Shown here piece after piece: positions 34,633-42,560 of a stretch of DNA of 64,000 nt. This DNA is from an uncultured Bacteroidaceae bacterium. Lineage in GTDB: Bacteria > Bacteroidota > Bacteroidia > Bacteroidales > Bacteroidaceae. Under the pieces are notes generated by a model, which saw only the letters and a program-made list of their open reading frames with translations, made no database searches and was not told the DNA's origin. The translations under genes and the position numbers were made by a program. Every line of letters begins with the position of its first letter. Within the stretch, counting starts at the first letter, position 1. The stretch spans positions 1 through 64,000 of the forward strand of contig CAJOHO010000016.1 in NCBI GenBank assembly GCA_905234555.1, in the 5' to 3' direction.

Positions 34633-35808
34633 ATGAAGAAACTATTCATCTTGCTGGCGCTTCCCTTGGCGTTCTGTTTTGCTGCCTGTGGCGACGATGA
34701 CGACAAGGATAGCCCAAAGGAACAGATCGAAAACGACGAAAACGACGACAACAATCAAGAGCCGGAGAAGGAAGACGATTCTTATCCATTGAATGTCGTG
34801 ATTGACGAAGACGGAAATGCCTCCAATGGTGGTCTTTTCGGAGCCATCGACGACGAGAACTTCTATCTTGACTACATCAAATACACCGTCTTAGATGACC
34901 ATCTGGTTGTTTCCGACTACGACAAAGCATACTTCAAAGGCGCCGCCAAGATCGTGGCAACAATTACTTACAAGGGGAAAACCTATGAGGTGAAGGAAAT
35001 AGGCAAATATGACTATGATTATGAAGCATTCCGTGATTGCAAGAAACTCACCTCAGTCACCATTCCCAACACAGTAACGAGCATCGGGGGCTATGCTTTT
35101 TACAATTGCCCAGAGCTGACCTCTGTCACCCTTCCCAACTCTGTGACGACCATCGGGGATGAGGCTTTCTTCTACTGCCCAGCGCTGACCTCCATCACCA
35201 TCCCTAAGAGTGTGACGAGCATGGGGGAAGTGCCTTTCGGAAGTTGCTCAGGACTCACATCCATTAAAGTGGAAAGTGGTAATCCCAAATACGATTCACG
35301 CAACAACTGTAACGCCATTATTGAGACAGAAACAAATATCCTGACGACGGGTTGCCAAAACACAACGATTCCCAACTCCGTAACAATCCTTGGATTTTAT
35401 GCTTTCGTGTACTGCACAGGGTTGACCTCCATCACCATCCCGAACTCTGTGACGGCCATTGAGGCTGGTACTTTCTATGCATGCGAGGCACTGACATCCA
35501 TCACCCTTCCTGAGAGTTTAACGCGTATAGGCTATGTCGCTTTCCGGGAATGTAAAAGTCTGACCGACATCACCATTCCCAAGAGTGTGACGCGCATTGA
35601 GGCGGAAGCTTTCGCTGATTGCACCAAACTGGAAAAAGTACATTTCAAGGGTAAAACCCCTCCAATTTGTCCAAGTCATGAAGATTTGTCCTACATCTTT
35701 AAAAAGACAGGCCCCAACGGCTACCCCACAGTCTATGTCCCCTTAGGCGCTTCCGCCAAGTACAGAGCAGCCTTCAACAATAAAGTCAAAGTCTTCGAAG
35801 AAAACTAA
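34633..35808 (+). CDS. BspA-type leucine-rich repeat lipoprotein
   Basis: 391 aa. Lipobox FAAC (Cys19) followed by a strongly acidic stretch GDDDDKDSPKEQ up to about residue 55, then at least seven 23-residue BspA/LRR_5 repeats of the form LTSVTIPNSVTSIGxxAFxxC (about 135-340) and a C-terminal cap ending VFEEN. Such proteins are surface exposed and bind host or microbial partners. Last gene of the cluster; a hairpin repeat follows at once. Confidence 0.88.
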   Translation: MKKLFILLALPLAFCFAACGDDDDKDSPKEQIENDENDDNNQEPEKEDDSYPLNVVIDEDGNASNGGLFGAIDDENFYLDYIKYTVLDDHLVVSDYDKAYFKGAAKIVATITYKGKTYEVKEIGKYDYDYEAFRDCKKLTSVTIPNTVTSIGGYAFYNCPELTSVTLPNSVTTIGDEAFFYCPALTSITIPKSVTSMGEVPFGSCSGLTSIKVESGNPKYDSRNNCNAIIETETNILTTGCQNTTIPNSVTILGFYAFVYCTGLTSITIPNSVTAIEAGTFYACEALTSITLPESLTRIGYVAFRECKSLTDITIPKSVTRIEAEAFADCTKLEKVHFKGKTPPICPSHEDLSYIFKKTGPNGYPTVYVPLGASAKYRAAFNNKVKVFEEN

Positions 35809-35816
35809 TCCCCCTC

Positions 35817-35852
35817 ACACCAGCGGCTCCCTGCATCAGTCAAGGAGCCGCT
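35817..35852. repeat. 36-bp hairpin repeat, left of hicAB
   Basis: Contains AGCGGCTCC and GGAGCCGCT arms (35822-35830 and 35844-35852) with a CTGCATCAGTCAA loop. An exact 36-bp copy is at 36658-36693. Here it can act as terminator of the BspA cluster, although the T-run is only TTT. Confidence 0.9.
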
Positions 35853-35965
35853 TTCGGTATATTCCTTTGAAACGCTTCATGGGACGCTTCATTGTCTGTT
35901 CTGTTGGTCAAATAACCAGGATTCAGCAAATAATAGTTTTCTTTTTTCAAAAAACTGCGCAACAA

Positions 35966-35997
35966 TTTGGGAGGTAACTGGAAAATAGTTACATTTG
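35966..35997 (+). promoter_or_regulatory. Promoter of hicAB
   Basis: TTTG at 35966-35969, 20 bp, TACATTTG at 35990-35997. Because it reaches 35997, the start at 36022 is chosen over any upstream codon. Confidence 0.7.
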
Positions 35998-36021
35998 CAT
36001 CCGAATAAATATATTATCGAA

Positions 36022-36279
36022 ATGGGAACAAAGGAGAAACTACGCGAAAGGTTTCGGAAAATGCCTTCAGATTTTACTTTCGACGAGATGCAACGCCTGC
36101 TCGAAGGCTATGGCTATCAGAGAGGCGACAAAGGTAGGACGTCAGGGTCGCGTATCATCTTCAAGAATGGCAACAAGCGCCCCATCATGCTACATAAGCC
36201 ACACCCAGGGAACATCGTAAAGGGCTATGCAATGAAGCAGGTTTACGAAGATTTGAAAGAAGCAGGTTTCATCGAATAA
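36022..36279 (+). CDS. hicA: HicA-type mRNA interferase toxin
   Basis: 85 aa with the small double-stranded RNA-binding-like fold of HicA. It has FTFDEMQRLLEGYGYQ at the N-terminus, GSRIIFKNGNKRPIMLHKPHPG in the middle with the catalytic-type His of the LHKPHPG block, and VKGYAMKQVYEDLKEAG at the end. Toxin-first order with HicB 16 bp downstream. Longer than the shortest HicA proteins because of the N-terminal KEKLRERFRKMPSD extension, common in Bacteroidetes. Confidence 0.88.
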   Translation: MGTKEKLRERFRKMPSDFTFDEMQRLLEGYGYQRGDKGRTSGSRIIFKNGNKRPIMLHKPHPGNIVKGYAMKQVYEDLKEAGFIE

Positions 36280-36295
36280 TAAAGGAGGACATAAT

Positions 36296-36640
36296 ATGAA
36301 TACAATGACATACAAAGGCTATCTTGGATCAGTAGCATTCAGCGAGAAAGACAATGTGTTTTATGGAAAGATAGAGGGCATCAACGGATTGGTGAACTTC
36401 GAAGGAGAGAGCGTCAAAGAATTGACAGACGCCTTCCACGAAGCAGTAGATGATTATCTGGCATATTGCGAAGACGAAGGGATTGAACCCGAGAAAAGCT
36501 ATTCAGGTGTGCTGAACGTCCGGCTCACCCCGGCCATCCATCGTCGGATTGCTATTCTTGCTCGTCGTGCCGGAAAAACACTTAATGCGTACATCAAAGA
36601 AACACTCGAAGAAAAGGCAGAAGCAGCCGTAGCCCTGTAA
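36296..36640 (+). CDS. hicB: HicB-type antitoxin
   Basis: 114 aa. The N-terminal partly degraded RNase-H-like HicB fold (YKGYLGSVAFSEKDNVFYGKIEGINGLVNFEGESVKELTDAFHEAVDDYL) is followed by a C-terminal ribbon-helix-helix (GVLNVRLTPAIHRRIAILARRAGKTLNAYIKETL) for DNA binding. Preceded by AAAGGAGG. It pairs with the HicA gene and ends 17 bp before the second 36-bp hairpin repeat. Confidence 0.88.
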   Translation: MNTMTYKGYLGSVAFSEKDNVFYGKIEGINGLVNFEGESVKELTDAFHEAVDDYLAYCEDEGIEPEKSYSGVLNVRLTPAIHRRIAILARRAGKTLNAYIKETLEEKAEAAVAL

Positions 36641-36657
36641 AGGCCAACATCCCCTAT

Positions 36658-36693
36658 ACACCAGCGGCTCCCTGCATCAGTCAAGGAGCCGCT
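36658..36693. repeat. 36-bp hairpin repeat, right of hicAB
   Basis: Exact copy of 35817-35852 in the same orientation; also lies between the convergent hicB and higA-like genes. Confidence 0.9.
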
Positions 36694-36719
36694 GTGGGTG
36701 TAGGGAATATATGCCGCTA

Positions 36720-37031
36720 TCAGAATACGGCAGCTATTTTCCGGATATTCTTCAGCACGTCGGTTACAGAAGAGTCATTCCGTGCTGTCTGCATGTTATA
36801 TTTCGCCTGAAGGTACATCAGCGAATCGGCTGGCACATCCAGAACAGCCTCGAACATCAGAGCCGTCTTTGCCGTCAGCGGACGACATCCGTTCAGAATC
36901 TCGTTGACCACAGAATAGGTCAGCCCCATACAGTCAGCCAACTGTCGCTGGGTGATGCCGCGTTCTTCAATCTCGTCCTTCAGCACCTCTCCTGGATGCG
37001 TCGGAAATGCCCCGTAACCTAAGTTTCCCAT
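36720..37031 (-). CDS. HigA-type addiction-module antidote (no toxin seen)
   Basis: 103 aa with the HigA/VapI signature: HPGEVLKDEIEERGITQRQLADCMGLTYSVVNEILNG (about 12-48), an XRE-type helix-turn-helix, and a helical C-terminus. The usual HigB toxin gene would lie upstream on the same strand, but 37032-37180 holds only about 45 codons of weak open frame and no HigB motif. So this is an orphan antidote or regulator. Good ribosome site AAAGGAGG upstream. Confidence 0.8.
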   Translation of the reverse strand: MGNLGYGAFPTHPGEVLKDEIEERGITQRQLADCMGLTYSVVNEILNGCRPLTAKTALMFEAVLDVPADSLMYLQAKYNMQTARNDSSVTDVLKNIRKIAAVF

Positions 37032-37180
37032 ATATCTGTTCCTCCTTTACTTATAATGATTCGATAGCTCCGTGATGTTGCAAATGGTGATTTCTCCTTT
37101 GGACGAGGTCTTGAACTTCCTATAAGCTGATTGCCATCTTTGTCAAGTATATATATTTTTTTCAATTGAGTAATAATAAA

Positions 37181-39493
37181 TTATTTCAGAAACTCATATT
37201 TGAACAAGTTGGGGACAATCTCTTTTATATAATAATCTTTAACTAGGTTACCTAATGTCTCAATGTTGCCGTTTAGTTCTGGGTAGTCAGGTATTGTTTC
37301 GCCTGTATCAATATCAACGTGTTCTGTATTCAACTCTGTCTTTATTTGGTATAGTCCATAGTTGTATGTGGGGTTATAATTAACTGTACTCTTTGCCTGC
37401 GACAAAATCTTCTTCCACAGTTCAAGTAACACGATTTCTGTTTTGTTTTTCTCTAAATATTGAAGATCCTTGTATGCCAGCGTTTCTCCATTTGTAATAT
37501 CTAAACAAAGCTGATTCTTGTAGTGCCTATGGTCCGATCCTATAAATTCCCGCATATGGTTTTGTGGCTCCAGAACGGTGAAAAGCAGACATTTAAGCAA
37601 GTACTCATTAAGCAGTCCTTTTTTTATATCAACAAGATAGATGCTTGCTCCATCCCCAGATTTCATAATACGGCTTCTTTCCGTCCATAACCTGTTATAG
37701 GTAACATATCTACTTGCAGCAAACATCGGTAGCTTTTCCAAATAATTGTCATTGCGCAAGTAAAAGCCGTTGCCGTCATATCTGCCAGCAACTAAAAGGC
37801 TTGCCATATTATCGGGATTATCAAATCCACTACTATAGACAGCCATGTAGCCAACAATATTCTCATTTATTATTGACTTTATTCGAATAGTAATTGAATC
37901 TGTCCTTTCCGTCCCATCCTTACTGCAAAGAATGCCATCACCAATTTTATCATCCGTGAAAGACCGTTTGTCAAAGTATTTCTGGCTATATGAAGAATGT
38001 ATTTTCCTAACAGGGAGATCTCCTACAAATGTCAACTCATTCTTTGTGTTTATGTCGTAGGCTGATATATAGAAACTGTCGAGATCCTTATCATCTTCAT
38101 TGCTCCACAAAGCCACCATAATTGTCGCAGCAATATTGGTGTGGAAGTGTTTTCTATTAAACGCAAAGCCACCAAGGAATTTTTTTTGAATTAAGTGCTG
38201 TGCTTTCCAATACTTTACGGGCGAATAAACAATGTAACTATCTGTTGGTTGACGCAGGTAATATTTGAAAGCAGACCAGATAAAAACATTGCCTAAATCA
38301 TTCAAAGCTGTTCCTTTCACTTCTTTCTTCATTTCCTTGAATGCGTCGTATTGCTTCCATTCTGTGCTTTTCTTCCCTGCATTTTTTTTCTGATGTTCAA
38401 TAGATGTTGTGTCTGCATAAGGTGGATTCTCGAATAGAATAATTGTGCATTGAGAATTGTCAACGTATTGCTTGATAGTTTCATTTGTAATGTACTCCAT
38501 GCTTAAGGCATTGGCTCCTCTTACCATACCACCATTGAATGTATCGATTCTTTCTGATGGCGGAATTATATGTCGTACTTTATCTCCGAAGGTTTCAAGC
38601 AGGACCTTGTATTCGTAATATTCGTAGGTGGAAACAATTGTATGGGACAGTTCCTCTTCCGTCATTTTTGACTCCAGGTTGCCTGTTCCCGCACATCGGT
38701 CAATAATCACGTAGTCATTGTCTTTGGGGACTCTTTCAATAGCTTTGCGTACTAACAACATCGACTTCTCTGCATATAAAGGATGGGTATAGAAAGCCCC
38801 GAGATTTTTCTTGTGTAAAACATCATTCAGACGATCCATTAGGTAACGAAACTTTTCATTACTTTTCCCTTTATAAGGATAAATGTAGTTGCGAAATTTG
38901 TCGGGTTTTCTTATCTCGCCAATGATTCTTACCTCACCTGTCTCATCGCCGATAAATTGGGCTTTTGTTGCAGTTGGATATAGTTTGTAGAAACTGGATG
39001 CCCAACCAACGATACAGTTTTCGTCAATATGAATCTTCGTGTAACATTCCGTTCGTAATAAGCCTATCAGACGTTCTTCTTCAACAGGATTACTATAATC
39101 AAGTTTGTTTATAGCATCGCCAGCAACAAACCTTTCGTTGTTACGCGACGCAGCTCCAGCATATACCATTTCTATCTTATCAAGGTAGTCTTCAGAATGA
39201 TAGACATAGGCTATCGTATTGTTCAATGAAATCAATATGATGTTTGCAGGGATAGGTCGTCCCTTTAGTCTCATCGAAGACAAGTATTTGATAGCTTGTG
39301 ACAAAACAGCATTCAAATTTTCTATCAGAGTTTTGAACTCTAACAAATTTCCTCGGACAACACCATCGCTGTAATCTCCTTGCACATCTGAAACATCAAG
39401 AGAGTTATCTATACGTGGTAAATACTTTTGCAAGAACTCCACTTGTCCTTGCAACTCTTTTTCGTACTTCTTTGAAAATGAATTGTCATTCAT
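37181..39493 (-). CDS. Single-chain type IIG-like restriction-modification enzyme
   Basis: 770 aa. N-terminal segment reads as a PD-(D/E)xK nuclease core: Asp40/Asp43, then Glu52-Phe-Lys54 (LLEFKT) and Gln66 (LSQAIKYL). The methyltransferase part has motif X GAFYTHP (232-238), motif I DRCAGTG (265-271) and motif IV NPPY (356-359), so it is an N6-adenine class enzyme. The C-terminal 350 residues probably recognise the DNA target. One protein with nuclease plus methylase and no separate specificity gene is typical of type IIG. The DNA is clearly more AT-rich than neighbours, a sign of transfer. The nuclease call is from motif spacing only. Confidence 0.72.
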   Translation of the reverse strand: MNDNSFSKKYEKELQGQVEFLQKYLPRIDNSLDVSDVQGDYSDGVVRGNLLEFKTLIENLNAVLSQAIKYLSSMRLKGRPIPANIILISLNNTIAYVYHSEDYLDKIEMVYAGAASRNNERFVAGDAINKLDYSNPVEEERLIGLLRTECYTKIHIDENCIVGWASSFYKLYPTATKAQFIGDETGEVRIIGEIRKPDKFRNYIYPYKGKSNEKFRYLMDRLNDVLHKKNLGAFYTHPLYAEKSMLLVRKAIERVPKDNDYVIIDRCAGTGNLESKMTEEELSHTIVSTYEYYEYKVLLETFGDKVRHIIPPSERIDTFNGGMVRGANALSMEYITNETIKQYVDNSQCTIILFENPPYADTTSIEHQKKNAGKKSTEWKQYDAFKEMKKEVKGTALNDLGNVFIWSAFKYYLRQPTDSYIVYSPVKYWKAQHLIQKKFLGGFAFNRKHFHTNIAATIMVALWSNEDDKDLDSFYISAYDINTKNELTFVGDLPVRKIHSSYSQKYFDKRSFTDDKIGDGILCSKDGTERTDSITIRIKSIINENIVGYMAVYSSGFDNPDNMASLLVAGRYDGNGFYLRNDNYLEKLPMFAASRYVTYNRLWTERSRIMKSGDGASIYLVDIKKGLLNEYLLKCLLFTVLEPQNHMREFIGSDHRHYKNQLCLDITNGETLAYKDLQYLEKNKTEIVLLELWKKILSQAKSTVNYNPTYNYGLYQIKTELNTEHVDIDTGETIPDYPELNGNIETLGNLVKDYYIKEIVPNLFKYEFLK

Positions 39494-39495
39494 AC

Positions 39496-39536
39496 GCGAT
39501 TGATAGTTTGAAGATTATGCATTGACTATCAATCGC
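39496..39536. promoter_or_regulatory. 12-bp inverted repeat at the restriction-modification gene start
   Basis: GCGATTGATAGT (39496-39507) and ACTATCAATCGC (39525-39536), perfect arms with a 17-bp loop, 3 bp from the start codon. It could be an operator or an RNA hairpin masking translation start. Confidence 0.75.
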
Positions 39537-39568
39537 TGAAGCATAAAGAAAGCGTGATGCCTCTTATG

Positions 39569-39755
39569 CGTTAAGCTGGGGCAAGCCTAGGAAATGGAAC
39601 CCCATCCAGTCTATAAGAATGCACCACGCCTATGGGCGCGAATGCATTGCTATACATTGACTGGAACAGGGATGCCATACCTGACAACCCTTTTCTCTAT
39701 TACTTTCGAGCGTTTCTTATTCCAAAATAGTTTCCTAGGCTTTTTTGGCTTAACG
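39569..39755. mobile_element. 187-bp inverted-repeat element (MITE-like or structured leader)
   Basis: Outer arms CGTTAAGC (39569-39576) and GCTTAACG (39748-39755), inner arms AAGCCTAGGAAA (39583-39594) and TTTCCTAGGCTT (39731-39742). Inside are further complementary pairs (CCAGTC with GACTGG). No transposase. With CAAAGGTA at 39808-39815 (minus-strand TACCTTTG) it would fall in a roughly 310-nt 5' leader of the restriction-modification gene. The 443-bp gap has no gene that I trust. Confidence 0.5.
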
Positions 39756-39936
39756 CGAAATAATAGCGAATGCTTTCATTGGTCCGGATTTCTCCCCGAA
39801 CCAATTGCAAAGGTACTAAATTTATTTATAAATTCATGCAGGATTAAAAAAAAGATACAAATTTTTATGCTTGAATCAACAATCAATTACAAATTATGGC
39901 TCAAAAGAGGTATTCCAGTTCCTTTCCTTGATATAC

Positions 39937-40647
39937 TTATGGAATCACAGTAATCAATTCTTCGCCAATTTGATGAATGGCATCAGCCAAACGCCTCAAT
40001 TGATGTGCACCGGCTTTTTTATGTCCATTGGCATAACGTGAAAGTAAGTTCGCATCAACCGATGACACACGATTAATGGCTGCCAGAGAAAGATATGGGC
40101 TATACGCCTTCAGCAAAGCCTCTGCATCCAGAAACTTAAACTTAAGTTCATAGTTACAGTCACGATAATTTAGCGACTTTCCACGTTCTTCGCTCATAAC
40201 TCTTTTAACATATGAATCAAGACAATCTTGAGCCATCTCCTTTAATTCAGCGAAAGTACCAGCTGTCAAATCCTCTCCCTTTGGTAGGTTATCTCCAAAT
40301 AAACCGGAAAAATGACCGTTACACCATGATACCGCAACGCGGATTTTCACAGTTTCTCTCGGTGTATTACGATACAACCTTTTAGGATGTTTCAGCAAAC
40401 CTTCTCCATGCAGCTTACTTTCTATTTGCAGAGCAAAATCCATCGGAGTCAGCCCCAACACCTCACAGTAAGAGATTAATTTTGCGACATCAATCTCTCT
40501 GTCACCACTCTCCATCTTGGAAATCGTATCCTGTCTGATCCCCGTTCTTTTAGCGATATCTGTTTGGCTCAGTTTTTGACGCTGTCGCTCAAATTGGAGG
40601 AGTTGCCCTATTATTATTCTTCTTTTTCGATTGAGTTTCTTGTCCAT
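39937..40647 (-). CDS. XRE regulator with HicB-like middle and second HTH
   Basis: 236 aa from the ATG at 40647, chosen because the promoter at 40667-40700 lies just upstream; a longer frame reaches 40776 but would start before the promoter. The N-terminal XRE helix-turn-helix (LLQFERQRQKLSQTDIAKRTGIRQDTISKMESG) is followed by a HicB-like fold (IRVAVSWCNGHFSGLFGDNLP...AQDCLDSYVKRV) and a C-terminal HTH (LSLAAINRVSSVDANLLSRYANGHK). Probably a transcription regulator of the island, possibly of the restriction-modification gene downstream. Three-part layout is unusual. Confidence 0.7.
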   Translation of the reverse strand: MDKKLNRKRRIIIGQLLQFERQRQKLSQTDIAKRTGIRQDTISKMESGDREIDVAKLISYCEVLGLTPMDFALQIESKLHGEGLLKHPKRLYRNTPRETVKIRVAVSWCNGHFSGLFGDNLPKGEDLTAGTFAELKEMAQDCLDSYVKRVMSEERGKSLNYRDCNYELKFKFLDAEALLKAYSPYLSLAAINRVSSVDANLLSRYANGHKKAGAHQLRRLADAIHQIGEELITVIP

Positions 40648-40666
40648 GCTGAAATAATTTTTGTTG

Positions 40667-40700
40667 CAAAGGTAAGAATTTTCTGTAACATTATGCCAAA
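40667..40700 (-). promoter_or_regulatory. Promoter of the XRE-HicB regulator
   Basis: Minus-strand TACCTTTG (plus 40667-40674) and TTTG (plus 40697-40700), spacer 22 bp. The divergent helicase gene has TATCTTTG at 40992-40999. The 455-bp gap between the two genes contains only these promoters as far as I can see. Confidence 0.6.
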
Positions 40701-41102
40701 AAGCGTATAAAAAATTCATAGTCCACCTGAAACACATATTCGCGCGATAAGTAATTCCGCCCCTTCTGGGAAACAAATCTCAGCAGGAAAAAACGGAAGG
40801 GAATTACGCTTATGGCAAAATAACACTTCTGCAAATTGGCACAAATGTGAATAATAGTAACAACGTGCCCCCTCAAAAAGGTAGCATCGCTGGCTGCCCT
40901 TGACGGATCGAGAGCAAAGTTGTAAATTTACAGGAAAGACATCAACATCAAAACGGGCGAATACATTTTGTCCCTGCCATTTTTGAGCGATGTACTATCT
41001 TTGCACAAAAAGAGGAACTCCGCATCGACGCACGTTGTAAGTGCGAAAGTCGAGTATACCTCAGAAGTATTTTCGGATAAATATAAAAACCCCCATATAA
41101 TC

Positions 41103-42560
41103 ATGAAACAGAATGATAACAATTTTCAAGAAGAGTTGGCTACAAAACATAGCGAACTCGAAGCGCAGCGCAAAGAGCGCGAAGGCAAATTGGTAGATCT
41201 AAACCTCGGAAGGATTTATGACTCTGTAAATTCGAAAGCGGTTGAGATAGAAACCACCTTAAATGTTACAAAAGGTAAAGGTCTGAAAAATGTAATGCAG
41301 ACTGTTGAGGAAGAAATAATCCGAGCAGCTGATGATACACTCTGGTGCCCCGATTATTCTTTCCGACGCGATGCTGAGCAGGACATCAACTGTTATACTG
41401 GTACGCATTGGGTAAATGTGGAATCGGCTACATGGAAGTACTTCGTGAAACAGTGTTCCGAACGCTGTGGACTTCCTAAAGAACTCCGGATGGATGCCGA
41501 CTTCATGAAGAAGTTAACCAACCACATGGCCTTTAATCTTTTCAAGGCACTCAAGAACAACATGCCTGATGATGTAGTATGTCTCAATACACCGGAGGGT
41601 ACATTAATCATCAAAAGAGATGGCAGCGTGACTCAAAGAGAACATCGAAAAGAAGACTTGTTCTACTACTGTCTGACCTATAATTTCGACCCAAAAGCTG
41701 AATGTCCGTTGTGGCGGAAGACCCTTAATCGCGTGTTATCAGAAAAAGAAGCTCAGCAATTACTAGCAGAATTCTTCTGTTACATATTGATGAAAGGCCA
41801 TCGGTTCGAAAAAATACTGTGGCTCTATGGTCCAGGACAGAACGGAAAATCTACTGTTTTAAAGGTATTGGAGGCATTATTAGGATCTGCCAACTTGAGC
41901 TTTATCTCCCTGTCGGTGTTGACCAAAAGCCAGAATGTTCGTCTGGGCATTGAGCATAAAATGGTTAATATTAGTTCTGAGAGTGGACGCGACGTCGATC
42001 CAAATACGCTCAAGGCGCTCAGCTCTGGAGAAAAGGTGACGGTTGAGCGTAAGTATCACGATGCCCGCCAGACTGATGATTATGGCAAGTTCGTTGTCGC
42101 CACCAACAAAATGCCAAATCCAGAGGATACCCAAGCCTTCTTCCGCCGTCTCATCATCATGCCTTTCGAAGTCACCATCACAGAGCAAGAAAAGGATATT
42201 CATCTTATTGACAAACTAAAGGAAGAACTTCCTGGCATTCTCAACTGGGTACTTGCTGCTTTCCCTGGTTTGATGGAGCGTAATGCATTTACCGAAAGCG
42301 AATTGTGTAATAAAGCCCTACGTCTGTATATGGAACAGGCGGACAGCGTAAGTCTGTTCGTCCGTCAGATGTGTGTAGAAACAACCTCAACCACCAAAGG
42401 TGTAGACTTGTATTATTCCTACGAGAGGTACTGCCAATTCATGCATCTGGACAACAAAGTGGGACGCAACACCTTTTTTGCCAATCTCGCCGAACTTGGT
42501 TTCAAACCTGCTCCTAATGGTAACAACGCTAAACTATTTAACCTTAAACTTGCAGAGTAA
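41103..42560 (+). CDS. D5/P4-like replicative helicase of a mobile element
   Basis: 485 aa from the ATG at 41103; an upstream open frame to 40968 precedes or overlaps the likely -7 element and is not used. The N-terminal 200 residues resemble the D5_N region of phage and plasmid primase-helicases. Walker A is GPGQNGKST (243-251), and FVVATNKMPNP (330-340) plus FFRRLIIMPF belong to the SF3/D5 ATPase core. No primase catalytic site of its own is seen; the next gene supplies it. Such genes replicate phage satellites, plasmids and integrative elements. No integrase or capsid gene lies nearby. Confidence 0.85.
   Translation: MKQNDNNFQEELATKHSELEAQRKEREGKLVDLNLGRIYDSVNSKAVEIETTLNVTKGKGLKNVMQTVEEEIIRAADDTLWCPDYSFRRDAEQDINCYTGTHWVNVESATWKYFVKQCSERCGLPKELRMDADFMKKLTNHMAFNLFKALKNNMPDDVVCLNTPEGTLIIKRDGSVTQREHRKEDLFYYCLTYNFDPKAECPLWRKTLNRVLSEKEAQQLLAEFFCYILMKGHRFEKILWLYGPGQNGKSTVLKVLEALLGSANLSFISLSVLTKSQNVRLGIEHKMVNISSESGRDVDPNTLKALSSGEKVTVERKYHDARQTDDYGKFVVATNKMPNPEDTQAFFRRLIIMPFEVTITEQEKDIHLIDKLKEELPGILNWVLAAFPGLMERNAFTESELCNKALRLYMEQADSVSLFVRQMCVETTSTTKGVDLYYSYERYCQFMHLDNKVGRNTFFANLAELGFKPAPNGNNAKLFNLKLAE

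Noticed and set aside
35817..36693. Insertion sequence carrying hicAB
   Set aside because: The flanking repeats are direct, not inverted, and no transposase lies between them.
37032..37180. HigB toxin gene upstream of the HigA-type antidote
   Set aside because: Only weak frames of about 26 and 47 codons exist; neither has the HigB core pattern, and one overlaps the ribosome site.
39594..39953. 119-codon plus-strand frame across the inverted-repeat element
   Set aside because: It crosses both inverted-repeat arms, starts within one, and its translation has no family-like pattern; the region is better explained as a leader or MITE.
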